The notes beneath the pieces were generated by a model. It was given only the letters and a program-made list of their open reading frames with translations. It had not been told where the DNA came from and made no database searches. From Alphaproteobacteria bacterium SO-S41 (lineage in GTDB: Bacteria > Pseudomonadota > Alphaproteobacteria > Micropepsales > Micropepsaceae), in the NCBI GenBank assembly GCA_019670725.1, contig AP024629.1, forward strand, positions 3,100,001 through 3,164,000: 64,000 bases of DNA. Direction: 5' to 3'. The position numbers were made by a program, and so were the translations under genes. Below are positions 1-8,218 of this stretch, piece by piece; the first letter of the stretch is position 1, and each line of letters opens with the position of its first letter.

Positions 1-704
1 GCTCCCGGATCGCAGCACATATGCGCCCCGCGCGTGTCTTCGTATTCGTAGCGTTGCGGCTGAAGCCCCGTCGCCGTGCGACAGACCTGCGTGTCCCTCA
101 GGCGTGCGATGAAACGCGCGTCCTTGCCCACCGCCGCCATCGACCAGACGCCGGGCGAAACCTCTTCCGCACCGGCAGCCACCTCATAGCTCTCTGTCCA
201 GTCGCCCTCGTGCATCTCCTCGTGCTGGAGATGATCGATCTGGATGGCGTGCGGCCCGATCGAATATTTGAGATCGTCGTTCCCCTCCCAGTACTGGCAG
301 GACAGCGGCAGGGTCAGCGCAGCCGGGGCGGGCACATACGGCGCGAGATAGGATTTGAGGACCCAGGGAATCTCGCTCCGGTCCCTGAAGGTCGGCTGAT
401 AGTCCGTCTGCACCCAGACCTCGCCGCCAATCACGACTTCCTGCCCCGTCAGAAAGATCCTGTCGCCAGAGAAGGACCACCCCGTGGGCTGCCCGTCCGT
501 CTCACCCGGCTTCGCCCACAGGCCCATGACGGTGCCCGCGGGAAGCCCGGTCACGACCCGCAGTTGCGCGAGGTCGCCGGGAATGAGCGCGTTGTCGTCA
601 CGCGCGGTGGCGGCGAGCACCAGGCCGCTTGCGGCAAGGAGGACGATCAGGCTGCGAGACACGGCGACGGGCTCCCGAGCGGTCTTAAGCCGCCATACCC
701 GCAT
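1..704 (-). CDS. Exported hypothetical protein, 3' end outside the window
   Basis: An open frame runs leftwards from an ATG at 704 off the window edge, giving at least 234 residues. The N-terminus has a charged stretch (MRVWRLKTAREP) and then a hydrophobic core (LIVLLAASGLVLAA), which looks like a signal peptide; an internal GTG at 662 is a possible alternative start. The mature part is rich in Trp, Tyr and Asp and has several cysteines, including a CC pair near the visible end. I do not recognise a family. It lies 44 bp downstream of the histidine kinase gene on the same strand and could be co-transcribed with it. No clear ribosome binding site precedes 704. Confidence 0.6.
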   Translation of the reverse strand, partial: MRVWRLKTAREPVAVSRSLIVLLAASGLVLAATARDDNALIPGDLAQLRVVTGLPAGTVMGLWAKPGETDGQPTGWSFSGDRIFLTGQEVVIGGEVWVQTDYQPTFRDRSEIPWVLKSYLAPYVPAPAALTLPLSCQYWEGNDDLKYSIGPHAIQIDHLQHEEMHEGDWTESYEVAAGAEEVSPGVWSMAAVGKDARFIARLRDTQVCRTATGLQPQRYEYEDTRGAHMCCDPG

Positions 705-748
705 GACACGGGTAAAACCCAAGGGCGTAAAGCCCTCCGTTTGGAGGG

Positions 749-2119
749 TCAGTCCTTCAGGTGGAAGCGCAGGGTCGCGATCAGGCCGGGCTTGGCGTCG
801 CCGAGGTCGATGCGGGCATCATGCAGGCGCGCCACGGCGGCAACGAGGCTGAGGCCGAGGCCGCTGCCCGGCTCGTTGCGGCTGGCCTCCAGGCGGACGA
901 AGCGGCGCAGCACATGGTCGCGCTCGGCCTGCGGGATGCCGGGGCCGGTGTCGCGCACCTCCAGCACCGCTTCCTCGTCCAGCAGCTTCAGCGAGGCGAT
1001 CACCGCGCCTTCCTCGGGCGTGTACTTGATCGCGTTGTCGATGAGGTTGGCGAGCGCCTGCGAGATGAGACCGCGGTCGCCGTTGATCTCCGCCGGCTTC
1101 AGCGCGACGACCTTCAGCGTGATGCGCTTCGCCTCGGCCAGCGGCTCGTAGAGGTCGGCGATGTCGCTCAGCACGGCGCGGAGGTCCAGCGGCTCGAAAT
1201 TCTCGCGCGCCTCGCCGGTCTCGGCGCGGGCGATCAGCAGCAGCGAGTTGAACGTCGCGATCAGCCCGTCGGATTCCCCGATCGCCCCCTCCAGCGCCTC
1301 GCGATATTCCTGCTCGGTCGCCGGCTTCATCAGCGTGACCTCCAGCCGCGAGCGGAGGCGGTTCAGCGGCGTGCGCAGATCGTGCGCGATATTGTCGGCG
1401 ACCTCGGTCATGCCCGACATGAGCCGCTCGATCTGGTCGAGCATCGAATTGAGGTTCTCGGCGAGTTCGTCGAATTCGTCATTGGCGCCCGACAGGGGCA
1501 CGCGGCGGGCGAGATCGCCTTCGATGATGTCGCGGCTGGTGCGGTTGATGACGTCGAGGCGGCGCGTCACGTTGCGGCTCATGACGAGGCCGCCGATCAG
1601 GCCGAGGCCCAGGGTGATGACGGCGGACCAGAAGAGAGCGCTTTCGATGCGGTCCTCGATCTCGCGGCGCTCATGCACGTCGCGCCCGACCAGCAGGTGA
1701 AACCCGCCGCGCAGTTCGAAGTGGCGCGCCCGCGCCGAGCGCCGCTCGGTCTCGCCCGGGCTGGTGCGGTCATAGGTGAAATAGACCCAGTCGCCCTGCC
1801 CCATCGGCACATCCGGCCAGGCGCTGAGATTGCCTGCAATGCGCGAGAAATCGGCATTGGCGAGAATGTAGAGCCCGGTGCCGCCGCCCGCGCTGCGCTC
1901 GATGATGACCTGGCGGAGGCCCGGCAGGCCTTGCTGGGTGTACTGTTCGCGCAGGCCCAGGATCTCGGCGTTGATCGTCTCATCGGTCTGCGCCGCCATG
2001 AAGCCGGCGGTGTTCCAGTAGATGAAGGCGATCAGCGCGAAGGCCGAAGCGGCGAACAGCAGCAGGTAGACAAGCGCAAGGCGAAACGCCGTGGTGCGAA
2101 AGAGATTAAGAAACCGCAC
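749..2119 (-). CDS. Two-component sensor histidine kinase with HAMP domain
   Basis: This is a membrane sensor kinase that autophosphorylates on histidine and passes phosphate to the adjacent response regulator. It has a transmembrane segment at about residues 12-35, a periplasmic sensor region to about 160, a second membrane segment at about 163-181 and a HAMP linker. The dimerisation H-box (NIAHDLRTPLNRL) has His246. The ATPase domain shows N-box LIDNAIKYTPE, G1 DTGPGIP and G2 GSGLGLSLV. The start overlaps the regulator gene by 14 bp, so the two are translationally coupled. In rhizobia the cycHJKL-degP block is followed by a similar pair (feuP/feuQ); orthology is suggested by position only. 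Confidence 0.93.
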   Translation of the reverse strand: MRFLNLFRTTAFRLALVYLLLFAASAFALIAFIYWNTAGFMAAQTDETINAEILGLREQYTQQGLPGLRQVIIERSAGGGTGLYILANADFSRIAGNLSAWPDVPMGQGDWVYFTYDRTSPGETERRSARARHFELRGGFHLLVGRDVHERREIEDRIESALFWSAVITLGLGLIGGLVMSRNVTRRLDVINRTSRDIIEGDLARRVPLSGANDEFDELAENLNSMLDQIERLMSGMTEVADNIAHDLRTPLNRLRSRLEVTLMKPATEQEYREALEGAIGESDGLIATFNSLLLIARAETGEARENFEPLDLRAVLSDIADLYEPLAEAKRITLKVVALKPAEINGDRGLISQALANLIDNAIKYTPEEGAVIASLKLLDEEAVLEVRDTGPGIPQAERDHVLRRFVRLEASRNEPGSGLGLSLVAAVARLHDARIDLGDAKPGLIATLRFHLKD

Positions 2120-2783
2120 GGAGACAATAGCCGGCGCCGCGCACTGTATGCAGAAGCTGGTCGGCGAAACCCTTGTCGATCTTGGCGCGCAGGCGCGAGA
2201 TGTGGACGTCGATCACGTTGGTCTGCGGGTCGAAGTGATAGTCCCACACATTCTCCAGCAGCATGGTGCGGGTGACCACCTGTCCGGCATGGCGCATGAG
2301 ATATTCGAGCAGCAGGAATTCGCGCGGCTGCAGGTCGATCGCCTGGCCACCCCGCGCCGCCGAGCGCGACAAGAGGTCGAGCTCCAGGTCGCCGACCGCC
2401 AGCTTGGTCTGGATCTGCTCGGGCTGGCGGCGGCGCACCAGCGCGTCCAGCCGGGCCAGCAATTCGACGATGGCATAGGGCTTGGGCAGATAGTCGTCGC
2501 CGCCGGCCTTCAGGCCCTTCACGCGGTCGTCGATGTCGCCGAGGGCGCTGAGGAAGAGGACCGGCACCTGGTTGCCCTCCTCGCGCATCTTCTGCACGAG
2601 GCCGAGCCCGTCGAGCCGGGGCAGCATCCGGTCGACGATCGCAACGTCGTAGCCCTGGGCCCGCGCCAGGGCGAGACCCTCGACCCCGTCGCGCGCGTGA
2701 TCGACCACGTGTCCGCTCTCCTTCAATCCCTTCATGAGATAGGCGGCGGCGTCGCGGTCGTCTTCGACGATCAGTAGGCGCAT
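2106..2783 (-). CDS. OmpR/PhoB-family response regulator
   Basis: A receiver domain is followed by a winged-helix DNA-binding domain. The receiver has acidic residues at Asp8/Asp9, the phosphoacceptor Asp51 (AIVDRMLP), Ser79 and Lys101 (LPKPYA). The C-terminal half carries the usual effector-domain pattern, including LLEYLMRHAGQVVTR and VIDVHISRLRAKID. I chose the ATG at 2783 because the receiver domain begins there; the frame is open upstream to 2813, but those ten extra residues are not domain sequence. The 3' end overlaps the kinase start. It lies downstream of degP on the same strand, so it may control envelope stress or metal-related genes as in the rhizobial FeuP arrangement, but that is inference. 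Confidence 0.93.
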   Translation of the reverse strand: MRLLIVEDDRDAAAYLMKGLKESGHVVDHARDGVEGLALARAQGYDVAIVDRMLPRLDGLGLVQKMREEGNQVPVLFLSALGDIDDRVKGLKAGGDDYLPKPYAIVELLARLDALVRRRQPEQIQTKLAVGDLELDLLSRSAARGGQAIDLQPREFLLLEYLMRHAGQVVTRTMLLENVWDYHFDPQTNVIDVHISRLRAKIDKGFADQLLHTVRGAGYCLRAVS

Positions 2784-2902
2784 GGACGGAGAGGCAACCG
2801 ATTCGAGGAGCACGGGATTACCCGCCCTTCATAGAGACAGAAGGCGCGGCGCTCCAGACCCGTTTGGGGACCCGGATCGCCGCGCCATCGTCATGACCGC
2901 GA

Positions 2903-4477
2903 CTAGCTGAGGCTGATCGCGAGATAGCGCCGGACGCCGTTCTCCTCGACGAGGATCAGAACGGACTTCCGGCCCGCCGTCTTGGCGTCGGCGACGGCCT
3001 TGGTGGCGTCGGCGACGGTCGTGACCTGCTGGTTGCCGACCGCGACGACCAGATCGCCCTTGCTGAGGCCTTTGGTGGCCGCGTCGCTGCCCGACTTCAC
3101 CTCGGTCACCACGACACCCTCGGTGCCCGGGGGCACGTTCATGGCCTGGCGGATTTCCTCGGTGATCGCCGAGAGTTGCACGCCGGGGAAGACCTCGGTC
3201 GCGGCGGGGTTGACGGGATCGGGGGTGCCGCCGACCTGGGCGCGGATCTTGTCGTCGTCGCGGGCCGCAATGGTCGCGGTCAGCGTCTTGGTCGTGCTGT
3301 CGCGCCAGATGTCGAAGGTCGCGGTCTGGCCGGCGGTCAATTCGGCGACCAGACGCGCCAGCGTCCGGTTGTCGATGATCTCGGTGCCGTTCGCCTTCAG
3401 CACGATGTCGCCGGGCTTGAAGCCGGCGGCTTCGGCCGGGCTGCCGGGGGTGACCATCGAGACGAGCGCGCCCTTGGCGTCGCTGAGGCCGACCGCGTCG
3501 GCGGTCTCCTTGTCGACCGGCTGGATCTGGACGCCCAGCCAGCCGCGATTGACCGAGCCGTGGTCGCGCAGCTGCGCGACGATCTTGGTCACCGTGCCGG
3601 CCGGCACGGCGAAGCCGATGCCGACACTGCCGCCGCTCGGCGTGTAAATCGCCGAGTTCACGCCGACGACTTCACCGGCGACGTTGAACGCCGGGCCGCC
3701 CGAGTTGCCGCGATTGATGGGCGCGTCGATCTGCAGATAGTCCGTATACGGTCCGGCGCCGATATTGCGGCCGCGGGCCGAAACGATGCCGGCGGTGACG
3801 GTGCCGCCAAGGCCGAAGGGATTGCCGACCGCGACGACCCAGTCGCCGGGGCGCAGTTTGGTATCATCGCCCAGCACCACGAAGGGCAGCGGCGAGGACG
3901 GCTCAACCTTCAGCAGCGCGATGTCGGTGCCGGGATCGGTGCCGATGAGCTTCGCGTCCAGTTCCTTGCCGTCGTTGAGAATGACGGTGATCTTCTCGGC
4001 CTTGTCGATCACATGGTTGTTGGTGACGATGTAGCCGGCGCCGTCGATGATGAAGCCGGAACCCATCGCTTCGCCGCGCTGCTCGCCGCCGTCGTCCTGG
4101 CCTTGGCCCTGACCGTTCGGACCCTGTTCCCCGAACTGCTCGAAGAAGCGCTTCATCATCTCGTCGGTGCGAGGATCGCCCGAAGCCATCTCGAGCTTCG
4201 CCTCGACGCGGACGCTGACGACGGCGGGCGCGACGCGCTCCACGAGGTCGGCGAAGCTGAAGGGCGCCTGCGCGGGGGCGACGGGGGTGATCGCCTGGCC
4301 GGCGGCGACGGGGGCCGTCTGGGCGATGGCGGGCGAGCTATCGATCAGCCTGGCGCCCACGGCGCCGGCGATGACGAGGGCAAGCGCGGTGGCGCTGCCG
4401 AAAAATGCGCGGCCGCGGTCACGGCGCGGACGGTCCCAAGGCGAACGCGGGGCATCGTTGGACATTGGAGGGGGCAT
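2903..4477 (-). CDS. degP: DegP/HtrA-family periplasmic serine protease
   Basis: This is an envelope quality-control protease and chaperone. A membrane segment or uncleaved signal at about residues 24-45 exports it to the periplasm. The trypsin-like domain carries the full triad: His155 (TNNHVID), Asp185 (GTDIALLK) and Ser259 (GNSGGPAF). Two PDZ domains follow, at about 310-400 and 425-515. A Gln/Gly-rich insertion (about 112-135) lies before the catalytic core, as in the long LA loop of DegP. At 524 residues the length is normal for the family. An alternative ATG exists at 4465. The gene sits between ccmH and the two-component pair on one strand, an arrangement known from other alphaproteobacteria. 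Confidence 0.95.
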   Translation of the reverse strand: MPPPMSNDAPRSPWDRPRRDRGRAFFGSATALALVIAGAVGARLIDSSPAIAQTAPVAAGQAITPVAPAQAPFSFADLVERVAPAVVSVRVEAKLEMASGDPRTDEMMKRFFEQFGEQGPNGQGQGQDDGGEQRGEAMGSGFIIDGAGYIVTNNHVIDKAEKITVILNDGKELDAKLIGTDPGTDIALLKVEPSSPLPFVVLGDDTKLRPGDWVVAVGNPFGLGGTVTAGIVSARGRNIGAGPYTDYLQIDAPINRGNSGGPAFNVAGEVVGVNSAIYTPSGGSVGIGFAVPAGTVTKIVAQLRDHGSVNRGWLGVQIQPVDKETADAVGLSDAKGALVSMVTPGSPAEAAGFKPGDIVLKANGTEIIDNRTLARLVAELTAGQTATFDIWRDSTTKTLTATIAARDDDKIRAQVGGTPDPVNPAATEVFPGVQLSAITEEIRQAMNVPPGTEGVVVTEVKSGSDAATKGLSKGDLVVAVGNQQVTTVADATKAVADAKTAGRKSVLILVEENGVRRYLAISLS

Positions 4478-4604
4478 CCTAAGAAGAGGCCGGGAGATCC
4501 GGCACTAGGGAAAATGGGGCGCTGCGTCTTAATTGACCATGACCCGGCCATGACAATTCGTTTAGCCTAGGCCGTCTGTGACGAATGAAGCGGGCAGAAT
4601 TGCG

Positions 4605-5060
4605 TCAATCGTTCACGATCTCGCGAAGTCGCCGCTCCTCGTCCTCGCTGAGCGCCGTTTCCTGGGGGCCGGCGGAACGCCGCCTGACGTAAACCATAAT
4701 CGCGATTCCCCCGATCAGGACGGCCCCCGGCGGCCCGAACCAGAGCAGCCAGGTGCCGAACTTCACCCGCGGCCGCAGCAGCACATATTCCCCGTAGCGC
4801 GCGACGACATAGTCGATCACCTCCGCGTCGGTATCCCCCGCCAGCAGCCGCTCGCGGACGATGCGGCGCAGGTCGCGGGCGAGCGGCGCGGCCGAGTCGT
4901 CGATCGACTCGTTCTGGCAGACGAGACAGCGCAGCTCCTGGCTGATCGCCCGCGCCCGCGCCTCCAGCGCCGGATCGTCCAGCGCCTCGCCGGGTTCAAG
5001 CGCCGCCGCCATGCCGCCGAGGGACAGCACGAGCGCCAGCATAGCGAGAAGCGCGCGCAC
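4605..5060 (-). CDS. ccmH: Cytochrome c maturation protein CcmH (CycL)
   Basis: This is a periplasmic, membrane-anchored thiol-redox protein of the System I haem lyase complex, which helps keep apocytochrome CxxCH thiols reduced for haem attachment. A signal peptide (residues 1-20) is followed by the signature LRCLVCQ with Cys45 and Cys48, a three-helix bundle, and a transmembrane segment near residues 103-125 (LLWFGPPGAVLIGGIAIMV). The 151-residue length fits the short CcmH form that works with a separate CcmI. It starts 3 bp after ccmF ends, so the two are in one operon. Confidence 0.95.
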   Translation of the reverse strand: MRALLAMLALVLSLGGMAAALEPGEALDDPALEARARAISQELRCLVCQNESIDDSAAPLARDLRRIVRERLLAGDTDAEVIDYVVARYGEYVLLRPRVKFGTWLLWFGPPGAVLIGGIAIMVYVRRRSAGPQETALSEDEERRLREIVND

Positions 5061-5063
5061 GCC

Positions 5064-7046
5064 CTACTCCGCCGCCACGGGCGTCGCCACGATCCGCCGT
5101 GACGGCGCACCCACGCGCAGGCGGCGATCCAGCAGCGACAGCGCGCCGCCGGCCGCCATCAGCAAGGCGCCGAGCCAGATGAACGGCGCGAGCGGGCGGT
5201 AGTGCAGCCGCACCGTCCAGGCCTCGCCGTCCTCCATGCGCTCGCCGAGCGCGGCATAGAGATCGGAGAAGCCGGTCGTGTGGATCGCCGTCTCGGTCGT
5301 CGTCGTGCGGCTGACCGGGAAGAAGCGCCGCTCGGGCGTCATCGTCAGGACCGCCGCACCGCCGCGCTCGACCTTCAACACCGCGCGATCGGCGATGTAG
5401 TTCGCGCCCTGCACCGGCGCCATCTCCACCAGCGTCACGTGATACGGCCCGATATCGGCGATATCGCCGGCCTTCATCGCCTTGATGGATTCCTCCGCCC
5501 AGGCCGTCGCCGCGACGACGCCGAGCACCGTCACCCCTACGCCCGCATGCGCCAGCGCCGAGCCCCAGACCGCGCCGGGCAGGCCCGCCAGCCGCGAGAG
5601 CGAGGTCCCGAACGAGACACGGAACAGCCGTGACCGCTCGGCAAGGTCGCTCAGCGCGCCGCAGATCAGCCAGGCGCCCAAGGCGATGCCGACCGCCGCC
5701 AGCCACGGCCCCTTGGTCTGCAAGGCCAGCACAGCAATCCCGATGACCAACGCCACACCCGCAGCCGCCCAAAGCTGCGTCGCCGCCTGCGCGATCTGCG
5801 CCCGTTTCCACGCGAGGCGCGGTCCGAACGGCACGATGATCAGCAGCGGCAGGAACAGCGCCCCGACCACCAGATTGAAGTAAGGCGGCCCGACCGAGAT
5901 CGCTTCGCCCGACAGCGCATCCACAACCAGCGGATAGAGCGTCCCGATCAGCACCGCGAGCGCCGCCGAGGTCAGCAGCAGATTGTTGAGCGCCAGCGCG
6001 GTCTCGCGGCTGACCGGCGAGAACACCACCGTCGCGCGCAAGCTCGGCGCGCGCCACGCGAACAGCGCGAAGGAAATGCCGACCGTCAAAACCAGGATGG
6101 CGAGAATGAAGACGCCGCGTTCGGGATCGCTGGCGAAGGCATGCACCGAGGTCAGCACGCCCGAGCGCACCAGGAAGGTGCCGAGCAGGCTGAACGAGAA
6201 GGCGAGCAGTGCGAGGAACACCGTCCACGCCTTCATCGCCTCGCGCCGTTCGCAGACGATGGCGCTGTGCAGCAGCGCGGCGCCGGCCAGCCAGGGCAGC
6301 AGCGACGCGTTCTCGACGGGGTCCCAGAACCAGAACCCGCCCCAGCCGAGCTCGTAATAGGCCCACCAGCTCCCCAGCGCGATGCCGAGCGTCAGCGCCA
6401 TCCACGCCGCCAGCGCCCAGGGTCGCACCCAGCGCGCCCACGCGGCGTCGATCTTGCCCTCGATCAGGCCGGCGACGGCGAAGGCAAAGGTGATGGAGAA
6501 GCCGACATAGCCCGCATAGAGCAGCGGCGGATGGAAGGCCAAGCCCGGATCCTGCAGCAGCGGATTGAGCCCGCGCCCATCCAGCGGCGCCGGATCAAGC
6601 CGCGCAAACGGGTTGGAAGTGAAAGCAATGAAGAGCAGGAAGGCGACGCCGATCAGCGCCTGCACGCCCAGCACGCGGGCTTTCAGCGTCGGCGGCAGGC
6701 CCCGTCCGAACACCGCGACCATCGCGCCGAACAAAGCGAGCATCAGCGACCACAGTAGCATCGAGCCTTCGTGGTTCCCCCACGCGCCGGCGATCTTGTA
6801 GAGCAGCGGCTTCGCCGAATGCGAATTGCCGACAACGACGGCGACCGAAAAGTCGGACTGCACATAGACGGCGATCAGCGCGCCGAACGACACCGCCAGC
6901 GCGCCCGCCAGCGCGATCGCCGCCGCGCCCGCCGACTCCATCAGCCGCGGCGCGCGCCGCGCGGCGCCGAAGAACCCTGCCGCCGCTTGGTACAGCGCCA
7001 GCGCGAGCCCGAGCAGCAATGCGAAATGGCCGATCTCGGGAATCAT
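5064..7046 (-). CDS. ccmF: Haem lyase CcmF (CycK)
   Basis: CcmF is the large integral membrane subunit of the System I haem lyase that takes haem from CcmE and joins it to apocytochrome c with CcmH and CcmI. The 660-residue protein has about 15 membrane segments. The conserved WWD haem-handling loop is at about 235-250 (WGGFWFWDPVENASLLPW). Other family patterns are GSMLLW near 94-99 and FHPPLLYAGY at 171-180. The start overlaps the ccmE stop by 4 bp, showing translational coupling. Confidence 0.97.
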   Translation of the reverse strand: MIPEIGHFALLLGLALALYQAAAGFFGAARRAPRLMESAGAAAIALAGALAVSFGALIAVYVQSDFSVAVVVGNSHSAKPLLYKIAGAWGNHEGSMLLWSLMLALFGAMVAVFGRGLPPTLKARVLGVQALIGVAFLLFIAFTSNPFARLDPAPLDGRGLNPLLQDPGLAFHPPLLYAGYVGFSITFAFAVAGLIEGKIDAAWARWVRPWALAAWMALTLGIALGSWWAYYELGWGGFWFWDPVENASLLPWLAGAALLHSAIVCERREAMKAWTVFLALLAFSFSLLGTFLVRSGVLTSVHAFASDPERGVFILAILVLTVGISFALFAWRAPSLRATVVFSPVSRETALALNNLLLTSAALAVLIGTLYPLVVDALSGEAISVGPPYFNLVVGALFLPLLIIVPFGPRLAWKRAQIAQAATQLWAAAGVALVIGIAVLALQTKGPWLAAVGIALGAWLICGALSDLAERSRLFRVSFGTSLSRLAGLPGAVWGSALAHAGVGVTVLGVVAATAWAEESIKAMKAGDIADIGPYHVTLVEMAPVQGANYIADRAVLKVERGGAAVLTMTPERRFFPVSRTTTTETAIHTTGFSDLYAALGERMEDGEAWTVRLHYRPLAPFIWLGALLMAAGGALSLLDRRLRVGAPSRRIVATPVAAE

Positions 7047-7525
7047 GGCGCGCCGCCAGGCGCCGGCGGTCCGCCCGCCTCGCCCTCTTTCCAGCGGCCT
7101 GACTTCTTCAGCGCGTCGGCGACTTCGGGCGGCATGTATTTTTCGTCGTGCTTGGCGAGCACTTCGTCGGCGATGAAGACGCGGTTCTCGCCGAACGTAC
7201 CCTGCGCGACCACGCCCTGCCCTTCGCGGAAGAGATCGGGAAGAATGTCGTTGAACGTCACCTTCACGTTCGACGTGCCGTCCGTGATGACGAAGACGAT
7301 CGGCCCGCCTGCGGGCTTCTCGACGCTGCCGCCTTCGACGAGACCGCCGAGCCGCACGCGCTGGCCTGCGCGCAATTGTCCATCTTCCAGGCGCGCCAGC
7401 GCTTCGCCCGGCCCGTAAAAGAACACAATCGTATCGCGCAGTGCGAACAGCACGAGGGCGGCAGCGATGCCGAGCACGACCAGCCCGCCGGCCAGAAAGG
7501 CAAAACGGCGCTGCTTACGGGTCAC
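7043..7525 (-). CDS. ccmE: Haem chaperone CcmE (CycJ)
   Basis: CcmE is the periplasmic haem chaperone that binds haem covalently and hands it to CcmF. A short cytoplasmic N-terminus (MTRKQRR) and one anchor helix (about 8-28) are followed by the OB-fold domain. The haem-binding histidine is His126 in the motif EVLAKHDEKYMPPE, with the following Tyr130. The C-terminal tail is flexible and Gly/Pro-rich. It is the first gene of a ccmE-ccmF-ccmH run on the minus strand. In rhizobia ccmI (cycH) directly precedes it, but here ccmI is 5.3 kb away. Confidence 0.96.
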   Translation of the reverse strand: MTRKQRRFAFLAGGLVVLGIAAALVLFALRDTIVFFYGPGEALARLEDGQLRAGQRVRLGGLVEGGSVEKPAGGPIVFVITDGTSNVKVTFNDILPDLFREGQGVVAQGTFGENRVFIADEVLAKHDEKYMPPEVADALKKSGRWKEGEAGGPPAPGGAP

Positions 7526-7620
7526 GCTAGGTCCTCGTTAACGACGAAATGCCGCACGCACTTGCCGGCGGCGGGAACCTATAGGAGCACGTGCTGCCGT
7601 GCCAGAGAGGTGTAAAGCCG

Positions 7621-8193
7621 ATGCGCGCCGTTAAACTCACCATTTCCGCCCTGCTGGCCCTGCTGGTCACCGCCTGCATCCCCGAATTCGCCAACCCGCT
7701 GACCGGCGGCAACCCCGCCGATCCCGCGATTATCGGCGCCTGGACCGGTAAGGCCTCCGGCGACAAGGACGATATGCTGGTCGACATCACCGCCGCCGGC
7801 GACGGCGTTTCGGTCGTCGTGCGCGATCCCGAAGGCGCGACCGGCGGCAAGGACCTCACCTTCAAGGGCACGACGGCCGAGGCCGGCGGCGTCCGCTACG
7901 CCAACCTCACGCCGGTCGGCGAAGACCTTGGCGGCGAGGTCGGCTTCATGATTTTCCGCTACGAGTTGAAGGACGGGAAGATCAGCGTCTGGGCGCTCGA
8001 TGCGACGGCGATTGCCGCCGCCATCGACAAGGGCCTGCTGAAGGGCACGACGACCGGCTCGGGCACCGACACCTCGCCGAAGATCACGGCAAGCAGCGAC
8101 GAAATCGCCGCCTTCTTTGCCACGCCCGATGGCCAGGCGGCCTTCGCGAGCGGCACGGGCGACATACTGGTTCTAACGCGGGCGACGCCCTGA
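7621..8193 (+). CDS. Putative lipoprotein of unknown function
   Basis: The 190-residue product begins with a lipoprotein signal (VKLTISALLALLVTAC), the lipobox cysteine being at about residue 18. A GAGAGG-like ribosome binding site lies about 10 bp before the ATG at 7621, which is why I prefer it to the in-frame start at 7591. The mature part is small and rich in Gly, Asp and Thr, without a recognisable motif. It is the first of four plus-strand genes lying between ccmE and ccmI, with the DUF4139 gene 25 bp downstream, so the two are probably co-transcribed. Confidence 0.75.
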   Translation: MRAVKLTISALLALLVTACIPEFANPLTGGNPADPAIIGAWTGKASGDKDDMLVDITAAGDGVSVVVRDPEGATGGKDLTFKGTTAEAGGVRYANLTPVGEDLGGEVGFMIFRYELKDGKISVWALDATAIAAAIDKGLLKGTTTGSGTDTSPKITASSDEIAAFFATPDGQAAFASGTGDILVLTRATP

Positions 8194-8218
8194 GCGTCGT
8201 CGAAAGAGGGAGACTTCC

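Noticed and set aside
761-2275. Plus-strand open frame opposite the histidine kinase
   Set aside because: All kinase motifs are on the minus strand; the plus frame has no recognisable features.
4996-6441. Minus-strand frame overlapping ccmF
   Set aside because: Another frame of the ccmF gene, Gly/Arg/Ala-rich; the ccmF frame has the conserved WWD motif and membrane segments.
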